From assembly GCA_900549865.1 (NCBI GenBank), contig URPU01000032.1:1-23104 (forward strand): a stretch of 23,104 bases of DNA. The letters are read 5' to 3'. Position numbers and translations under genes: made by a program. The DNA comes from an uncultured Eubacteriales bacterium. GTDB lineage: Bacteria > Bacillota > Clostridia > Oscillospirales > Oscillospiraceae. The notes beneath the pieces are model-generated. The model was not told where the DNA came from. It was given only the letters and a program-made list of their open reading frames with translations, and did not search any database. This document shows positions 9,234 to 17,747 of this stretch, one piece after another; positions within the stretch are counted from its first letter, which is position 1; each line of letters starts with the position of its first letter.

Positions 9234-10339
9234 AAAAAGCGCTTCTTACAGCGCTTCTGGCGCTTATTATCATGCCGCTTTTCGCCGGGGGCGCGTATGC
9301 CGAAACACTCAGCGAAAAAACCGCAGGCGCGACCGGCGCAACCGCGGCGGAGCAGGCGCTTCCGGAGAGCGTGCGCGGGATAAGCGGCAGAATAGAGGCC
9401 GACGGGCAGTACGACGCGCCAGGCGCGCTTGAGCGGCTGTGGCGGAAAATGCTCGATACGGCGGCGCAGGAGATAAAGGGAAATCTGCAAAGCGCATCGG
9501 CGCTCGCCGCGATAGCGCTGTGCACCGCGCTTGCCTCGTCGCTTTCGCCGGGCGGAACGGCACAGGGGTACATAAGCATCGCCGGTGTCGGCGCGGCCGC
9601 CGCGCTGCTGGTCGGCAGCGTGGACAGCCTTGCGGTGCAGACCGTGTCGGCGTTGGGGCTGATGTCGGATTATTCGCGGGCGGCGCTTCCGGCTGTGTTC
9701 ACCGCCGCCGCGGCCTGCGGCGCGGTCGTGTCGGCGTCGGCGCGCTATGCCGCTGTGTGCATTGCCATCGATGTACTTATGGCCGCGGCGCAGAAGTTCG
9801 TTATCCCGCTGGTATACGCGTATCTCGCGCTTGCGCTTTGCGGGGCTCTTTTTGAAAACCCGCTTTTGAAAACCTGTCAGCGCTTTTCAAAATGGCTGGC
9901 GACGACGTTCATGACGGCGTTCACTATTGCGTTCAGCGGCTACATCGGGCTGACGGGCATCGTCACAAGCGGCGTGGACGCCGTCGCCGTCAAGACCGCG
10001 CGCACGGTGATATCAACGACTCTGCCGGTCGTCGGCGGGATAATATCCGACGCTGCGTCCACAGTCCTCAGTGCGGCGTCGATGATAAGAAACTCCGCCG
10101 GGGCGCTCAGTCTCGTCGCCGTGTGCGCGCTCTGCGCTGAGCCGTTCGTCAAGCTGTCCGTGAAGATACTGCTGTTTCGCGCGGCGGCCGCAGTGTGCGA
10201 CATGGTGCCGAATGCGAAGCTCTCTTCGTTCGTGAACGACGTCGGCTCTGCGCTGAGCATACTGCTGGGGCTTGTCGGCTGCTGCGCAATAATGCTTTTC
10301 ATATCCTTCACCGCGGCGATAAAGGTGGTGACGGCATGA
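9230..10339 (+). CDS. spoIIIAE: Stage III sporulation protein AE
   Basis: I place the start at GTG 9230, which overlaps the end of spoIIIAD by four bases (GTGA). This gives 369 residues beginning with a clean signal sequence (MKKALLTALLALIIMPLF, then GGAYA before a likely cut). About seven hydrophobic segments follow in the C-terminal two-thirds. The protein is the large multi-membrane-span subunit of the SpoIIIA complex. A longer open frame upstream is only a shadow inside spoIIIAD. The length is near the roughly 400 residues of the B. subtilis protein. Confidence 0.94.
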   Translation: MKKALLTALLALIIMPLFAGGAYAETLSEKTAGATGATAAEQALPESVRGISGRIEADGQYDAPGALERLWRKMLDTAAQEIKGNLQSASALAAIALCTALASSLSPGGTAQGYISIAGVGAAAALLVGSVDSLAVQTVSALGLMSDYSRAALPAVFTAAAACGAVVSASARYAAVCIAIDVLMAAAQKFVIPLVYAYLALALCGALFENPLLKTCQRFSKWLATTFMTAFTIAFSGYIGLTGIVTSGVDAVAVKTARTVISTTLPVVGGIISDAASTVLSAASMIRNSAGALSLVAVCALCAEPFVKLSVKILLFRAAAAVCDMVPNAKLSSFVNDVGSALSILLGLVGCCAIMLFISFTAAIKVVTA

Positions 10340-10818
10340 TGCATGGCGTGATACGCGAGGTGTGCGCGCTGTCCGTGTTCTGCGGCCTTGCGATGAGCAT
10401 AATGCCCGAGGGCAGCGTGAAGCGCGTTGCCGGTGTGCTGTGTACGGCGGCGCTGCTCATCACCGTGCTGACGCCGCTGAGAGACTTCGACATGGACAGC
10501 TACGCGCTGCTGCTTGCAAAGTATAAGGAGGAAGAAGCGGTGCTGACCGCGCGCGGAGAGGAGATAAACGAGCGGCTGAACCGGCTTGTCATAGAGCAGG
10601 AGTATGAAGCATATATTATGGACAAAGCCGCGGAAAAGAACGTGGCGGTAAAGGAGGCGGAGGTTGAAGCACAGTGGAGCACGGAGGGATTATGGGTCCC
10701 GTATACGGCGGAGATATCGTCAGATGCGCCTCCGAGCCAGAGAGCCATGCTGACCGAGGCAATAAAAACGGATCTGGGCATCCCGGAGGAAAGAATCACG
10801 TGGAAGTGCGATGAGTGA
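10336..10818 (+). CDS. spoIIIAF: Stage III sporulation protein AF
   Basis: The 160-residue protein has two hydrophobic segments near the N-terminus (about 4-23 and 29-45), then a charged helix and a soluble C-terminus with SQRAMLTEAIKTDLGIPEERI. The latter resembles the ring-building-type end of SpoIIIAF. ATG 10336 lies in a four-base overlap (ATGA) with spoIIIAE. It overlaps spoIIIAG by 8 bases. It is shorter than the B. subtilis protein of about 206 residues, which is common in clostridia. Gene order makes the assignment firm. Confidence 0.9.
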   Translation: MMHGVIREVCALSVFCGLAMSIMPEGSVKRVAGVLCTAALLITVLTPLRDFDMDSYALLLAKYKEEEAVLTARGEEINERLNRLVIEQEYEAYIMDKAAEKNVAVKEAEVEAQWSTEGLWVPYTAEISSDAPPSQRAMLTEAIKTDLGIPEERITWKCDE

Positions 10819-11134
10819 ACTTAAAGAACAGGCGCAGAAGCTGGAAAAATTCAAATACCCGCTCATAGTGCTGGTCATCGGCGTTGTGCTGATGCTCATT
10901 CCCGGAAGAAATACATACCAGGACGCATCTAGCACGGGAGAGTCGCCGCTGCGGCAGGTGCTTTCCTGCACGCAGGGCGTGGGCCGGGCGGAGGTGATAG
11001 TTTCGGAAAGCGGCGTCGTGGTCGTGTGCGACGGCGCGGAGGATGCGAAGGTAAGGCTTGATATTATTCGCGCCGTGGGTTCATATACTGGCTTTGCTTC
11101 AGATAAAATAACTATACTGAAAATGACTGAATGA
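10811..11134 (+). CDS. spoIIIAG: Stage III sporulation protein AG, very compact form
   Basis: At 107 residues this is about half the length of B. subtilis SpoIIIAG (about 229). It has a basic N-terminus, one membrane helix at about 16-31, and a short linker. A ring-building motif-like domain follows: SPLRQVLSCTQGVGRAEVIV at 45-64 and VVVVCDGAEDAKVRLDIIRA at 69-88, then SDKITILKM. SpoIIIAG forms the large ring of the channel between mother cell and forespore. The segment that in B. subtilis lies between the two halves of the motif and makes extra beta strands is missing here, leaving about four residues. Place in the operon and the C-terminal sequence support the call. It starts 8 bases inside spoIIIAF. 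Confidence 0.85.
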   Translation: MSELKEQAQKLEKFKYPLIVLVIGVVLMLIPGRNTYQDASSTGESPLRQVLSCTQGVGRAEVIVSESGVVVVCDGAEDAKVRLDIIRAVGSYTGFASDKITILKMTE

Positions 11135-11156
11135 TGATGGGAGGAGCAAAAGTCTT

Positions 11157-11696
11157 ATGAAGAACAGGAAAAGAAACATTACCATGATAGCCGTGCTCAT
11201 ATTCGTCGGGGCTGCGGTGGCGCTGAATTGGTCATATAACAACCGGTGGGGCAGCCCTGACGCGGAAATGGTCACCGCGGAGGACGAGGCGATGCTCAAC
11301 GCGAGCACGGACACTGCCGAAAGCAAGCCCGCCTCCGGTTCGGAGTACTTCTCCGAAGCGCGTCTGACGCGGCAGGTGTCGCGCGACGAGGCGCTTGAGC
11401 TTTTGCAGACGGCCGCCTCGGCCGAAACGGCCTCGCAGGAGACCATCGACAGCGCGATGAACGCGATATCCGTCATGGCAACGAACTCCATGCAGGAAGC
11501 GCAGATAGAAAACCTGCTCATAGCCAAGGAGTTTTCCGACTGTGTTGTGTACATAGGAAACGATACCGTCACAGTGGCTGTGCCCGCGCCCGAGGAAGGA
11601 CTCAGCGAGGACGCCGTGGCGCGGATAACGGATATTATCTGCTCCGAAACGCCGTATCAGGCGTCGCAGCTTAGCATAATCGAAGTGAAATCATAA
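11157..11696 (+). CDS. spoIIIAH: Stage III sporulation protein AH
   Basis: The 179-residue protein has a short basic N-terminus, one membrane helix at about 8-24 and an extracytoplasmic domain. In the domain TRQVSRDEALELLQ and the C-terminal YIGNDTVTVAV…LSIIEVKS match SpoIIIAH. In the family this domain forms the mother-cell part of a complex with forespore SpoIIQ across the intermembrane space. GGGAGGAG at about 11140-11147 precedes ATG 11157. It is the last gene of the operon and is followed by a strong terminator at 11715-11758. Confidence 0.94.
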   Translation: MKNRKRNITMIAVLIFVGAAVALNWSYNNRWGSPDAEMVTAEDEAMLNASTDTAESKPASGSEYFSEARLTRQVSRDEALELLQTAASAETASQETIDSAMNAISVMATNSMQEAQIENLLIAKEFSDCVVYIGNDTVTVAVPAPEEGLSEDAVARITDIICSETPYQASQLSIIEVKS

Positions 11697-11714
11697 TGAA
11701 ATAATGGGACCGCG

Positions 11715-11758
11715 CCGGCGTATCGGGGCACATCTCAGTGCCCTGATGCGCCGGTTTT
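11715..11758 (+). terminator. Terminator of the spoIIIA operon
   Basis: A 17-bp stem with two G:T pairs (CCGGCGTATCGGGGCAC, 11715-11731, with 11738-11754) closes a six-base loop and is followed by TTTT. It separates the sporulation operon from the housekeeping operon downstream. Confidence 0.88.
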
Positions 11759-11789
11759 CGTATAAACGGCGTATTTTTTATTATTAGGC

Positions 11790-11818
11790 TTTATTTTTTC
11801 TCCGCAACGTGGTAAAAT
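11790..11818 (+). promoter_or_regulatory. Candidate promoter of the asp23–recN operon
   Basis: TAAAAT (11813-11818) with TG one base upstream forms a good extended -10. The -35 region at 11790-11795 (TTTATT) is poor, as is common with extended -10 sites. The region between it and the spoIIIA terminator is T-rich. AGGAGG follows at 11834-11839. Confidence 0.6.
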
Positions 11819-11847
11819 ACTCTGAAAACATCTGAGGAGGATACACC

Positions 11848-12210
11848 ATGGGTGAAAATTACATTACCTGCCGTGAGGCCAACGGCAGCATAAATATTTC
11901 AGAGGAGGTCATTTCTTCTCTGGTAAGAGAGGCTGTAAGCCAGATAGAGGGCGTTGCTGGGCTTTCCAACACCTCCGGCGCGGAGCTTGTCGAGCTTATC
12001 GGAATAAAAACGCTTTCCAAGGGCGTGAAGGTGCAGTTCGTCGATTCCAAGGTGATAGTTGACGCCATCATCACCGTGAAGTACGGCTTCAACATCGTCA
12101 ACGTTGCAAAGACCGTGCAGGAAGAGATACTCGGCGTCATTCTTTCCGCCACCGGGCTGGAGCAGGCAGAGGTGAACGTCCACGTTTCCGGCGTGGCCTT
12201 TGACAAATAA
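11848..12210 (+). CDS. Asp23/Gls24 family envelope-stress protein (YqhY-like)
   Basis: The 120-residue protein begins with a short N-terminus and GSINISEEVISSLVREAV, followed by the Asp23 core: IEGVAGLSN, then VIVDAIITVKYGFNIVNVA and TVQEEI, ending in VNVHVSGVAF. It corresponds in place to B. subtilis yqhY, directly before nusB. Members are linked to cell-envelope homeostasis and, for YqhY, to control of acetyl-CoA carboxylase. The accBC genes that usually sit next to it are not here. AGGAGG at 11834-11839, eight bases before ATG, fixes the start. It opens a long co-directional operon. Confidence 0.92.
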   Translation: MGENYITCREANGSINISEEVISSLVREAVSQIEGVAGLSNTSGAELVELIGIKTLSKGVKVQFVDSKVIVDAIITVKYGFNIVNVAKTVQEEILGVILSATGLEQAEVNVHVSGVAFDK

Positions 12211-12228
12211 AGCGCGGAGGGGTTTGGG

Positions 12229-12735
12229 ATGACCAGAACTACGGCCAGAGAGATAGCGATACAGCTCGGCTTTGCCGCCGCGGCCTGCGGCGCGGCTCCG
12301 CAGGAGATTTTTGACGGCTTCTTCTCGCATGAGCATTATGGCACCCTCGCGGCGGAGGATGAGCTTTACAGCGAATACCCGAATAAAAAGCAGCTTGAGT
12401 ATATCCGCACTCTCACTGCGCTTATGTATGAAAAGCGTGATGAGATAGATGCTTATATCGAGCGCTACGCCCACGGCTGGAAGCGTGAGCGTATTTCAAA
12501 AACGGCGCTGGCGGTGCTTCGCTGTGCCATATGTGAGATCATGTATATGGACGACGTTCCGGCGTCCGCGGCCATAAATGAGGCTGTTGAGCTGGATAAG
12601 GGCTATGACGAGCCGGAGACCGTCGCCTTTGTAAACGGCATTCTGGGCGGCTTCATGCGCGGGGAGTTCCCGGCACAGGCAGAGGCTGCTTTGACCGGTG
12701 CAGACGAACAGCCCGCGCCGGAGGCGGGGGAGTAA
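12229..12735 (+). CDS. nusB: Transcription antitermination factor NusB
   Basis: The 168-residue all-helical protein starts MTRTTAREIAIQLGFAA. It has the conserved region RISKTALAVLRCAICEIMYM, then VPASAAINEAVELDKGYD and FVNGILGG, typical of NusB. NusB binds boxA RNA with NusE (S10) and supports antitermination on rRNA operons. GGAGGGG at about 12215-12221 precedes ATG 12229. The last 20 or so residues are an acidic, low-complexity tail beyond the usual end. xseA starts two bases after the stop. Confidence 0.95.
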   Translation: MTRTTAREIAIQLGFAAAACGAAPQEIFDGFFSHEHYGTLAAEDELYSEYPNKKQLEYIRTLTALMYEKRDEIDAYIERYAHGWKRERISKTALAVLRCAICEIMYMDDVPASAAINEAVELDKGYDEPETVAFVNGILGGFMRGEFPAQAEAALTGADEQPAPEAGE

Positions 12736-12736
12736 A

Positions 12737-13960
12737 ATGGAAGTCAGGACCCTTTCGGTTACGCAGCTCAACAACAGAATAAAGGGTCTTATCGATTCCG
12801 ACCCGGTGCTTGCGGACATATGCGTCCGCGGCGAACTGTCAAATTATAAGATATACCCTTCCGGGCACCATTACTTCACGCTCAAGGACAGCGAAAGCAG
12901 CATCCGCTGCGTCATGTTCAAAAGCAGCGCGTCAAAGCTCCGCTTCCGCCCGGAAAGCGGCATGGGCGTCACGGCCTTCGGCAGAGTGTCCGTCTATCCG
13001 CGCGACGGCGCGTATCAGCTTTATTGCAGCGCGCTTATGCCGGAGGGAACGGGCGATTTACAGATCGCCTTTGAGCAGCTTAAAAAGAAACTCGACGAGG
13101 AAGGCCTTTTCGCGCGTGAGCATAAAAAGCCCCTGCCGAGGTTCCCGGAAAGAATAGCCGTGATAACCTCATCCGCCGGGGCGGCAGTGCATGACATGAT
13201 AAGGATACTCGGCCACCGCTGGCCGCTTACGAAGGTGATTTTGCTGCCGGTGCGCGTGCAGGGCGTCGAAGCCCCGCCCGAGATCGCGGGCGCGATACGC
13301 TACGCGAATGAATTCAAGGTGGCGGACGTTATCATCACCGGGCGCGGCGGCGGCTCAATAGAGGATCTGTGGGCGTTCAATGATGAGCGCGTGGCGCGCG
13401 CCATATATAATTCTGAAATACCTGTCATTTCCGCCGTCGGGCATGAGCCGGACGTCACCATCGCGGATTATGTGGCGGATATGCGCGCATCCACGCCGTC
13501 CAACGCGGCGGAGCTTGCCGTGCCGGATATGAGTGAAATGGCCGACGTGCTGCACGGCTATGATATTCGCGGCCGCCAGGCGATGGCGAAGAAGCTTGCC
13601 TCGCTGCGCACGCGGCTTTCCGCGCTTTCTGAAAGGCGGGTCATGCTCGACCCCGCGGTCAGTATCGACAACCGCCGTATAGAGCTTGACCGTCTGCGTG
13701 ACAGGCTCGTCTCCGCGGAGGAGCACGCCGTATCCGGGAAGAAGCACGAATTCGTGCGCCTGACAGCGGCGCTGGACGCGATGAGTCCGCTGAAGGTGCT
13801 CTCGCGCGGCTATGCCATTGCGACCGACGGCACGGGGGCCGCGGTGAAGAGCGTGAAGGGCGTCAGCCCCGGCGACAGGCTTTGCCTGCGCTTTTCGGAT
13901 GGCAGCGCTCAGTGCGCGGTCGAAAGCGTGCAGGACTACACCGTACAGGAGGAAGAATAA
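12737..13960 (+). CDS. xseA: Exodeoxyribonuclease VII large subunit
   Basis: The 407-residue protein has an N-terminal OB-fold (about 1-100; VRGELSNYKIYPSGHHYFTL) and the catalytic exonuclease VII domain. Landmarks are ERIAVITSSAGAAVHDMI, VIITGRGGGSIEDLWAFND, and AVGHEPDVTIADYVADMRA followed by STPSNAAE. A coiled-coil and the C-terminal LSRGYAI complete it. With XseB it degrades single-stranded DNA in both directions. GGGGGAG before ATG 12737 fixes the start; an earlier ATG at 12698 lies inside nusB. The stop codon overlaps the xseB start by one base, as expected for subunits made together. Confidence 0.97.
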   Translation: MEVRTLSVTQLNNRIKGLIDSDPVLADICVRGELSNYKIYPSGHHYFTLKDSESSIRCVMFKSSASKLRFRPESGMGVTAFGRVSVYPRDGAYQLYCSALMPEGTGDLQIAFEQLKKKLDEEGLFAREHKKPLPRFPERIAVITSSAGAAVHDMIRILGHRWPLTKVILLPVRVQGVEAPPEIAGAIRYANEFKVADVIITGRGGGSIEDLWAFNDERVARAIYNSEIPVISAVGHEPDVTIADYVADMRASTPSNAAELAVPDMSEMADVLHGYDIRGRQAMAKKLASLRTRLSALSERRVMLDPAVSIDNRRIELDRLRDRLVSAEEHAVSGKKHEFVRLTAALDAMSPLKVLSRGYAIATDGTGAAVKSVKGVSPGDRLCLRFSDGSAQCAVESVQDYTVQEEE

Positions 13961-14196
13961 TGGGTGCAAAAAAGCTCAGCTTTGAGGAATCAGTCGCAAG
14001 ACTTGACGATATAGTGAAGCATCTGGAAAACGGCGATATGCCGCTGAGTGAGTCGCTTTCGATGTTTGAAGAGGGGACGAAGCTCATTTCCGCATGCAGC
14101 AAAATGCTCGACGAGGCCGAGCAGAAGGTGGTAAAGCTTAAGAAAGGGCCGGACAGGGAGCCGATAGAGCTTCCCTTTGAGGACAGCGAACAATGA
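13960..14196 (+). CDS. xseB: Exodeoxyribonuclease VII small subunit
   Basis: The 78-residue protein has the full family pattern: KLSFEESVARLDDIVKHLEN, then MPLSESLSMFEEGTKLI and a helical end with LDEAEQKVVKL. It is the small subunit that binds the coiled-coil of XseA. AGGAGGA at 13947-13953 precedes ATG 13960. A longer open frame from 13882 is a shadow inside xseA. It overlaps ispA by four bases (ATGA). Confidence 0.96.
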   Translation: MGAKKLSFEESVARLDDIVKHLENGDMPLSESLSMFEEGTKLISACSKMLDEAEQKVVKLKKGPDREPIELPFEDSEQ

Positions 14197-15062
14197 ACGA
14201 GAAGGAATATAAACAGCTTATAGAAAGCGCGCTTGAAAAGACGCTGGCAAACGCCGGCGGACTGCCGCAGGCCGGACTTGCGGAGGCGATGCGCTACAGT
14301 CTGCTTGCCGGCGGCAAGCGTATCCGCCCGATGCTGACGCTGGAATTCTGCCGCGTGTGCGGCGGCGATATAAACGCCGCGCTTCCCGTGGCCTACGGTG
14401 TGGAAATGCTGCATACATACAGCCTCATCCACGACGATCTGCCGTGCATGGACAATGACGACCTCCGCCGCGGCCGCCCGACGAACCATAAGGTCTACGG
14501 CGAGTGCGTGGCGATGCTTGCGGGCGACGCGCTCCAGGCACAGGCGTTCTATTCCGTGCTGTCGGCGGAGCTGCCCGCAGACAGGCGCGCGGCGTGCGCA
14601 CAGATACTTGCCTCCGCCGTCGGCTTTGACGGAATGTGCGGCGGGCAATACCTCGACATGCTGTGGGAAGGGCGCAAGCTCAATGAGCAGGAGCTTTCCG
14701 AGATAAACAGCCGCAAGACGGGCGCGCTTCTCGTCGCGGCCTGTCAGATGGGTGTCGCCGCGGCCGGCGGCACCGAGAGTCAGCTTGCCGCGGCCGGACA
14801 TTACGGTGCGGCGCTGGGTCTTGCTTTCCAGATAAGGGACGACATGCTTGACGTCCTCAGCACGACGGAGGAGCTTGGCAAGCCGATAGGCTCCGACGTT
14901 CAGGAGAACAAGAACACCTATATGGCGCTCAAGGGCGAGGAGGGCTGCAAAAAGACTATTGAGCGGCTCAACGCGTGCGCAAAGGACATAATCGGCGAGG
15001 CGTTTGAGGATACGGGCTTTCTCTGCGCGCTGGTCGATGAGCTTGCCGAAAGAACAAAATAA
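14193..15062 (+). CDS. ispA: Polyprenyl diphosphate synthase (farnesyl/geranylgeranyl type, IspA)
   Basis: The 289-residue enzyme condenses isopentenyl diphosphate with allylic diphosphates in the cytosol. The first aspartate-rich motif HDDLPCMDNDDLRRGRPTNH is at about 80-99 and the second FQIRDDMLD at about 212-220. GGKRIRP near 40-46 binds IPP. The two residues between the aspartate pairs of the first motif (PCMD type) are the usual bacterial short-chain type, so the product is likely FPP, possibly GGPP. ATG 14193 lies in a four-base overlap with xseB. dxs follows directly, so two enzymes of isoprenoid synthesis are adjacent. Confidence 0.95.
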   Translation: MNEKEYKQLIESALEKTLANAGGLPQAGLAEAMRYSLLAGGKRIRPMLTLEFCRVCGGDINAALPVAYGVEMLHTYSLIHDDLPCMDNDDLRRGRPTNHKVYGECVAMLAGDALQAQAFYSVLSAELPADRRAACAQILASAVGFDGMCGGQYLDMLWEGRKLNEQELSEINSRKTGALLVAACQMGVAAAGGTESQLAAAGHYGAALGLAFQIRDDMLDVLSTTEELGKPIGSDVQENKNTYMALKGEEGCKKTIERLNACAKDIIGEAFEDTGFLCALVDELAERTK

Positions 15063-15079
15063 GTTTTCAGGTGTTGGTT

Positions 15080-16936
15080 TTGAGTGTTATAGAGAGAATA
15101 AACTCCTCTGATGATATAAAAAAGCTCAGCGCGGATGAGCTGGATACGCTGTGCGCTGAGATCAGAGAGTTCCTGATAAAAAATGTTTCGCAGACCGGCG
15201 GCCACCTCGCGTCGAATCTCGGTGCGGTCGAGCTTACGGTCGCGCTTCATAGAGTATACGACAGCGCAGTTGACCGGATCGTGTTCGATGTGGGCCACCA
15301 GAGCTATACCCATAAAATTATCACGGGCCGCAGAGACGCTTTCCCGACGCTTCGCCAGCATGAGGGCCTTTCAGGCTTCCCCAAGCCGTATGAAAGCGAG
15401 GACGACGCGTTTGTCACGGGGCATGCGTCCACGTCTGTGTCCGTTGCAACGGGCATGGCGCGCGCAAGGGCGTTCACCGGGGAAAAGTACGACGTCGCGG
15501 CCGTCATCGGCGACGGCGCGATGACTGGCGGCCTCGCCTATGAGGGGCTTGAGGACGCCGCCTCCTGCGGAGAGCCGATAGTCATTATCCTGAATGACAA
15601 CACCATGTCGATAAGCAAGAACGTCGGCGGTATGTCCAAGCTCCTTGGCGCGATGCGCTATAAGCCGGCGTATATCAGCTTCAAGCGCTGGTACAGGGCG
15701 GTGTTCAAAAAGCTGCCCGCGCTGTATTTCTTTAACCATCATGTGAAGGAGTGGCTGAAATCGTGGCTGCTTCCGGATAACACGTTCAGCCAGATGGGCT
15801 TTGAATATCTCGGCCCGGTCGATGGGCACGACGTTCAGGCGCTGGAGGCGGCCATAAGGCTTGCAAAGGATATGGAGCAGCCTGTCATCGTGCATGTGCT
15901 GACAAGGAAGGGCAAGGGCTGCTCTTACGCGGAGAAGCACCCGGATATGTACCATGGCGTCGGTGCGTTTGACCCGGAAACGGGAGTGTTGGCGGGCGGA
16001 AAGGCGGGCTTTTCTGATTATTTCGGCGACTTTATGTGTGAGTTTGCGGCGGAGGATCGCCGCGTGTGCGCCATCACGGCGGCCATGTGCAGCGGCACAG
16101 GGCTTACAAGGTTTGAAAAAGAATTCCCCGCGCGCTTCATTGACATCGGCATTGCCGAGGGGCACGCGGCGGCAATGGCCGCCGGAATGGCGAAGCAGGG
16201 CGCGCTGCCTGTGTTCGCGGTCTACTCAAGCTTTTTGCAGCGCGCTTACGATATGCTTATACATGACGTTTCCCTGCAGGATCTGCACGTCGTTTTCGCC
16301 GTTGACCGCGCAGGACTCGTCGGCAATGACGGGGAGACGCACCACGGCGTTTTTGACGTCAGCTATCTCAGCACCGTTCCCGGCATGACGATCATGTGCC
16401 CTGCAAGCTTTTTGGAAATGCACGACATGCTTCGCCATGCGCTGTTTGAAGTAAAAGGGCCTGTTGCCGTGCGTTATCCGCGCGGCGGAGAGGGCGAGTA
16501 TAAGCAGTCACGCCTTGAGGCGGAATCGGTGCTGAGCGAAGGAACGGACGTCACCATCGTCTGCTACGGCACGATGGTCAACAACGCCCTTGCCGCGGCC
16601 ACGGAGTTGGCGGCGCACGGCGTCAGCGCGGAGGTCGTCAAGCTCGGCTGGATAAAGCCGAACGACTATGCGCTTACGCTTGAATCTCTCAAAAAGACGG
16701 GGCGGCTCGTCGTGCCGGAGGAGACGTGTACGCCCGGCGCGGTCGGGGAGCATGTGCTGGCTCTCTGCGCGGAAAACGCCGTGCCGCTTCGCACGGTGAA
16801 GCTTATAAACCTCGGCAGCGGCATAGTGCCGCAGGGCAGTGTTGACGAGCTTATGCGCGACTACGGCCTTGATGCGCACGGGATCGCCGGGGCGGTCCTC
16901 TCTGCCGTGCAGACGGAGAAAAGCGGAGTTATATGA
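15080..16936 (+). CDS. dxs: 1-deoxy-D-xylulose-5-phosphate synthase
   Basis: The enzyme of about 618 residues condenses pyruvate and glyceraldehyde 3-phosphate with thiamine diphosphate, the first step of the MEP pathway. Motifs are GGHLASNLGAVELTVALHRV near the N-terminus, the ThDP motif GDGAMTGG at about 144-151 with LNDNTMSI beyond it, FEYLGPVDGHD in the middle, and the transketolase C-terminal domain with VRYPRGG. The start is uncertain. TTG 15080 has AGGTG (15069-15073) six bases upstream. The in-frame GTG at 15071 has no Shine-Dalgarno sequence. No ATG is available near. It overlaps the tlyA gene by four bases. Confidence 0.95.
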   Translation: MSVIERINSSDDIKKLSADELDTLCAEIREFLIKNVSQTGGHLASNLGAVELTVALHRVYDSAVDRIVFDVGHQSYTHKIITGRRDAFPTLRQHEGLSGFPKPYESEDDAFVTGHASTSVSVATGMARARAFTGEKYDVAAVIGDGAMTGGLAYEGLEDAASCGEPIVIILNDNTMSISKNVGGMSKLLGAMRYKPAYISFKRWYRAVFKKLPALYFFNHHVKEWLKSWLLPDNTFSQMGFEYLGPVDGHDVQALEAAIRLAKDMEQPVIVHVLTRKGKGCSYAEKHPDMYHGVGAFDPETGVLAGGKAGFSDYFGDFMCEFAAEDRRVCAITAAMCSGTGLTRFEKEFPARFIDIGIAEGHAAAMAAGMAKQGALPVFAVYSSFLQRAYDMLIHDVSLQDLHVVFAVDRAGLVGNDGETHHGVFDVSYLSTVPGMTIMCPASFLEMHDMLRHALFEVKGPVAVRYPRGGEGEYKQSRLEAESVLSEGTDVTIVCYGTMVNNALAAATELAAHGVSAEVVKLGWIKPNDYALTLESLKKTGRLVVPEETCTPGAVGEHVLALCAENAVPLRTVKLINLGSGIVPQGSVDELMRDYGLDAHGIAGAVLSAVQTEKSGVI

Positions 16937-17727
16937 AAAAGGTCAGACTGGATCAATTGGTTTTTGAGCTTGGGCTTACGGAGAGCCGTGAGCGCGCCAA
17001 AACGACTATAATGAGCGGCCATGTGTTTGTAAACGGCCAGCGCGCGGATAAGCCGGGAATGCCGGTCGCGCCGGACGCCAGGGTCGAGGTACACGGCGAG
17101 GCGCTCCCATTCGTCAGCCGCGGCGGCTTCAAGCTGGACAAGGCGCTGCGCGTGTTTCCCGTCGATCCCTCCGGGAAGCACTGCATTGACTGCGGCGCGT
17201 CCACCGGCGGCTTTACCGATGTGCTGCTTCAGCATGGTGCGGAGAGGGTATACTCCGTTGACGTCGGGTACGGCCAGCTTGCGTGGAAGCTGCGCAACGA
17301 TGAGCGCGTTATAAACCTTGAAAGGACGAATCTGCGCTATATCACGGCGGAGCAGATCCCGGAAGCGCTCGACCTCGCCGTTATGGACGTTTCGTTTATC
17401 TCCATAAGGCTCGTTCTGCCCGCGGTAAAGGCGCTTCTGAAGCCGGAGGCCGACCTTATCTGCCTGATAAAGCCGCAGTTTGAGGCCGGCAGGGAAGAGG
17501 TCGGCAAAAAGGGCGTTGTGCGCGATGTGAAGGTGCATGAGGAAGTCGTGCGCGGCATACTGAATTTTGCGCCGGGAATCGGTTTAAGTGTTCAGGGGCT
17601 TGATTTTTCCCCGATAAAAGGGCCGGAAGGCAACATAGAATATATCTGCTGGATGAAAAATTCGGCGGCTCCATCCGCCGCCATTGATGCGGCAGCTGTC
17701 GTCGCGGCGTCTCATGAGGCGCTGTGA
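16933..17727 (+). CDS. tlyA: TlyA-family rRNA 2'-O-methyltransferase (YqxC-like)
   Basis: The 264-residue protein has an N-terminal S4 RNA-binding domain (about 4-62) and an FtsJ/RrmJ-type methyltransferase domain. Landmarks are VSRGGFKLDKAL, the SAM motif CIDCGASTGGFTDVLLQHGA near 87-106, AVMDVSFIS, and LIKPQFEAGRE. TlyA methylates ribose positions in 16S and 23S rRNA; older annotation calls it hemolysin A. Position upstream of argR-recN is conserved with B. subtilis yqxC. ATG 16933 overlaps the dxs stop by four bases. The C-terminal 25 residues are alanine-rich and poorly conserved-looking. Confidence 0.94.
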   Translation: MKKVRLDQLVFELGLTESRERAKTTIMSGHVFVNGQRADKPGMPVAPDARVEVHGEALPFVSRGGFKLDKALRVFPVDPSGKHCIDCGASTGGFTDVLLQHGAERVYSVDVGYGQLAWKLRNDERVINLERTNLRYITAEQIPEALDLAVMDVSFISIRLVLPAVKALLKPEADLICLIKPQFEAGREEVGKKGVVRDVKVHEEVVRGILNFAPGIGLSVQGLDFSPIKGPEGNIEYICWMKNSAAPSAAIDAAAVVAASHEAL

Positions 17728-17747
17728 AGCTTGAAAGAGGCGTTTAT

